Assembly: GCF_029227915.1 (NCBI RefSeq)
Contig: NC_079887.1
Location: 1,674,001-1,738,000, forward strand
Length of the DNA: 64,000 bases
Direction of reading: 5' to 3'
Source: Hydractinia symbiolongicarpus
Lineage: Eukaryota; Cnidaria; Hydrozoa; Anthoathecata; Hydractiniidae
Part shown: piece after piece, positions 61,979 to 64,000 of the stretch
Layout: every line of letters begins with the position of its first letter
Numbering within the stretch: position 1 is the first letter of the stretch
The notes under the pieces: generated by a model
The model's input: only the letters and a program-made list of their open reading frames with translations
The model's database searches: none
What the model was told of the DNA's origin: nothing
Made by a program: the position numbers and the translations under genes

Positions 61979-62330
61979 TGACTATATGGGTCGAGTCCGG
62001 GGTTTACGGGGAAAGGCGGGTTTTCGTTTGCCGTCGATTAAACTTCTTTTATTCAGCGTCTCATCAAAAATGAAAACATTTTTAAAAACTACAAGTCTTA
62101 TGCGTTTTAGTGGTGAAAAAATAATTTAAAAAATCGTTCTGGAAATGAGTTTACTCACAGGGTACTTTCTTTGTATACATTCGGCTATACGGGCCAAGCC
62201 CGGGATTTACGGTAAATCGCGGGTTTTCGTTGTCCGGCGATTAAACCTCTTTCATTAAGTGTCTCATCAAAAATGAAAACTATTTTAAAAACTACAAGTC
62301 TCATGCGTTTTAGTGGTGAAAGAAAAATTT
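61979..62330 (-). repeat. P and G units shared with 49,860-50,210 (offset about 12,120)
   Basis: GGTTTACGGGGAAAGG starts the pair at both places, followed by a G unit with TTTACGGTAAATC and CTATTTTAAAAAC. The pair occurs in this form only at these two places, though the G unit recurs at about 63,185 in the next HOR. The right copy has ACTATATGGG and CGTTGTCCGG as private changes. Confidence 0.75.
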
Positions 62331-64000
62331 AAAAAATCGTTCGGGAAATGAGTTTACTCCCTGGGTACTTTCTTTGTATACTTTTGACTATACGGGTCGA
62401 GTCCGGGGTTTAAGGGAAATGGCGGGTTTTCGTTTGCCGTCGATTAAACTTCTTTTATTCAGCGTCTCATCAAAAATGAAAACATTTTTAAAAACTACAA
62501 GTGTTATGCGTTTTAGTGGTGAAAAGATAATTTAAAAAATCGTTTTGGAAATGAGTTTACTCACAGGGTACTTTCTTTGTATACATTCGACTATACGGGC
62601 CAAGCCCGGGATTTACGGGAAATCGCGGGTTTTCGTTTGCTGGCGATTAAACCACTTTCATTAAGCGTCTCATCAAAAAATGAAAACATTTCTGAAAACT
62701 ACAAGTCTTATGCGTTTTAGTGGTAAAAAAATAATTTAAAAAATCGTTCGGGAAATGAGTTTACTCCCTAAGTACTTTCTTTGTATACTTTTGACTATAC
62801 GGGCCGAGTCCGGGATTTACGGGAAATCGCGGATTTTCGTTTGCCGGCGATTAAACTTCTTTTATTCAGCGTCCCATCAAATATGAAAATATTTTTGAAA
62901 ACTACAAGTCTCATGCGTTTAGTGGTAAAGAAAATAATATAAAAAATCGTTCGGGAAATGAGTTTACTCCCTGGGTACTTTCTTTGTATACTTTTGACTA
63001 TACGGGTCGAGTCCGGGGTTTAAGGGAAATGGCGGGTTTTCGTTTGCCGTCGATTAAACTTCTTTTATTCAGCGTCTCATCAAAAATGAAAACATTTTTA
63101 AAAACTACAAGTCTCATGCGTTTTAGTGGTAAAAAAATAATTTTAAAAATCGTTCGGAAATGAGTTTACTCACAGGGTTCTTTCTTTGTATACATTCGAC
63201 TATACGGGCCAAGCCCGGGATTTACGGTAAATCGCGGGTTTTCGTTGTCCGGCGATTAAACCTCTTTCATTAAGTGTCTCATCAAAAATGAAAACTATTT
63301 TAAAAACTACAAGTCTCATGCGTTTTAGTGGTGAAAGAAAAATTTAAAAAATCGTTCGGGAAATGAGTTTACTCCCTGGGTACTTTCTTTGTATACTTTT
63401 GACTATACGGGTCGAGTCCGGGGTTTAAGGGAAATGGCGGGTTTTCGTTTGCCGTCGATTAAACTTCTTTTATTCAGCGTCTCATCAAAAATGAAAACAT
63501 TTTTAAAAACTACAAGTGTTATGCGTTTTAGTGGTGAAAAGATAATTTAAAAAATCGTTTTGGAAATGAGTTTACTCACAGGGTACTTTCTTTGTATACA
63601 TTCGACTATACGGGCCAAGCCCGGGATTTACGGGAAATCGCGGGTTTTCGTTTGCTGGCGATTAAACCACTTTCATTAAGCGTCTCATCAAAAAATGAAA
63701 ACATTTCTGAAAACTACAAGTCTTATGCGTTTTAGTGGTAAAAAAATAATTTAAAAAATCGTTCGGGAAATGAGTTTACTCCCTAAGTACTTTCTTTGTA
63801 TACTTTTGACTATACGGGCCGAGTCCGGGATTTACGGGAAATCGCGGATTTTCGTTTGCCGGCGATTAAACTTCTTTTATTCAGCGTCCCATCAAATATG
63901 AAAATATTTTTGAAAACTACAAGTCTCATGCGTTTAGTGGTAAAGAAAATAATATAAAAAATCGTTCGGGAAATGAGTTTACTCCCTGGGTACTTTCTTT
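62170..64000 (-). repeat. HOR: 1,015-bp 5-mer, one full copy and one cut by the window edge
   Basis: CGTTGTCCGG recurs with a 1,015-bp step (62,231 and 63,246 for TGTCCGG). GTGTTATGCG is at 62,501 and 63,516, CAAAAAATGAAAACATTTCTG near 62,676 and 63,691, and CCCTAAGTAC near 62,766 and 63,781. The plus-strand order is G, P, G, H, P. The second copy runs off the right edge. Confidence 0.9.

Larger units (their letters stand above)
1..64000. repeat. Satellite DNA array, 203-bp monomer family, about 315 copies
   Basis: The same unit recurs from the first to the last base. For example GCATGAG or its variants begin at 47, 249, 452 and 655, giving steps of 202-203 bp. A consensus built by eye is 203 bp with 77 G+C (about 38%). 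It has a GC-rich core from CGCCGGC to GGCCCG (about 32 of 50 bases G or C) and AT-rich flanks of about 29% GC. No stretch of even one monomer length is unrelated to this unit. Arrays of this size with higher-order structure are known from eukaryotic centromeres and pericentromeric heterochromatin. Assignment to a functional centromere is inference, and the species is not identifiable to me. Confidence 0.97.
43005..64000 (-). repeat. Right arm: about 103 monomers in the opposite orientation
   Basis: From 43,005 every monomer appears as the reverse complement of the left-arm unit (CTACAAGTCTCATGCG, then TTTTAGTGGTGAAAA, GTATAC and CGGGCC). The arm is rich in G, P and H monomers and contains C and A monomers. 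I saw no S-type monomer with its 11-bp deletion in this arm. Two monomers here have a 30-bp deletion instead. The arm runs off the right edge of the window. Confidence 0.95.

Noticed and set aside
1-64000. CRISPR array
   Set aside because: Repeats are 203 bp, abut without unique spacers, and vary along their whole length. There are no cas genes.
1-64000. Ribosomal DNA, 5S or snRNA gene array
   Set aside because: The unit shows none of the conserved 5S internal control elements or other RNA gene boxes that I could recognise, and it varies freely.
1-64000. Telomeric or subtelomeric repeats
   Set aside because: No TTAGGG-like, TTAGG-like or TTTAGGG-like tandem tracts were seen on either strand.
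1-64000. Naming the host species from the satellite
   Set aside because: I do not recognise this 203-bp monomer. A search of satellite and genome databases with the consensus would be decisive.

Overview
The window is one uninterrupted block of satellite DNA. I see no gene, RNA gene, transposon, telomere repeat or unique sequence in it. Every part is a tandem copy of one family of monomers, usually 203 bp long (range about 173 to 204 bp), so the window holds roughly 315 monomers. A consensus I assembled by eye is 203 bp and about 38% GC. It has a GC-rich core of about 50 bp flanked by AT-rich sequence with runs of A and T. Arrays of this length, with nested higher-order repeats (HORs), are typical of eukaryotic centromeric or pericentromeric heterochromatin. 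I cannot name the species. CpG is not depleted (about 1.8 times expectation in my hand-built consensus), which argues against a heavily CpG-methylated germline such as most vertebrates and plants, but does not prove an invertebrate.

Layout. From 1 to about 43,004 all monomers read in one orientation (called + here, an arbitrary choice). From about 43,005 to 64,000 all read in the opposite orientation. The switch is a single abrupt junction inside a monomer, with 3 nt of microhomology and no spacer. The last 400 bp or so of the left arm already carry right-arm variants, so the subfamily boundary (about 42,600) and the orientation boundary (about 43,004) do not coincide.

Within the arms, diagnostic variants show multi-monomer units. 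Left arm: a 1,420-bp 7-mer (1-2,640), an 811-bp 4-mer (3,495-6,131), a 597-bp 3-mer (7,311-8,504), a 1,014-bp 5-mer (10,721-13,740) and a 790-bp 4-mer (14,971-19,347). These are followed by a mosaic (19,800-42,050) built by repeated duplication at offsets of 1,004/2,008, 1,418/1,420, 2,431, 6,062, 7,047 and 16,757 bp. Right arm: offsets of 2,843, 811, 609, 984, 3,250, 1,828 and 1,015 bp. Several odd periods are explained by a 192-bp monomer type with an 11-bp deletion (790 = 2x203 + 2x192; 1,004 = 4x203 + 192) or by a 173-bp monomer with a 30-bp deletion (984).

Monomer types used below, read in left-arm orientation: A (CTGAATAAAAGAAG with TCAAAAGTATAC), B (CCCATGAGACTTATAG), C (TTATTCGCACTC with TCCAAAGTATAC), D (TCATATTTGATGAG plus CTTAATGAAAGAGG), G (CTTAATGAAAG with GGGCTTGG and TCGAATGT), P (GGACTCGACCCG), H (GATGGGACGCTG with TAAACGCATGAG) and S (192 bp, TATAGTAAAG). 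The P-then-H pair occurs in both arms with the same polarity relative to the monomer, which ties the arms to one ancestral array. All short open frames in the window are translations of this satellite and are not annotated as genes.
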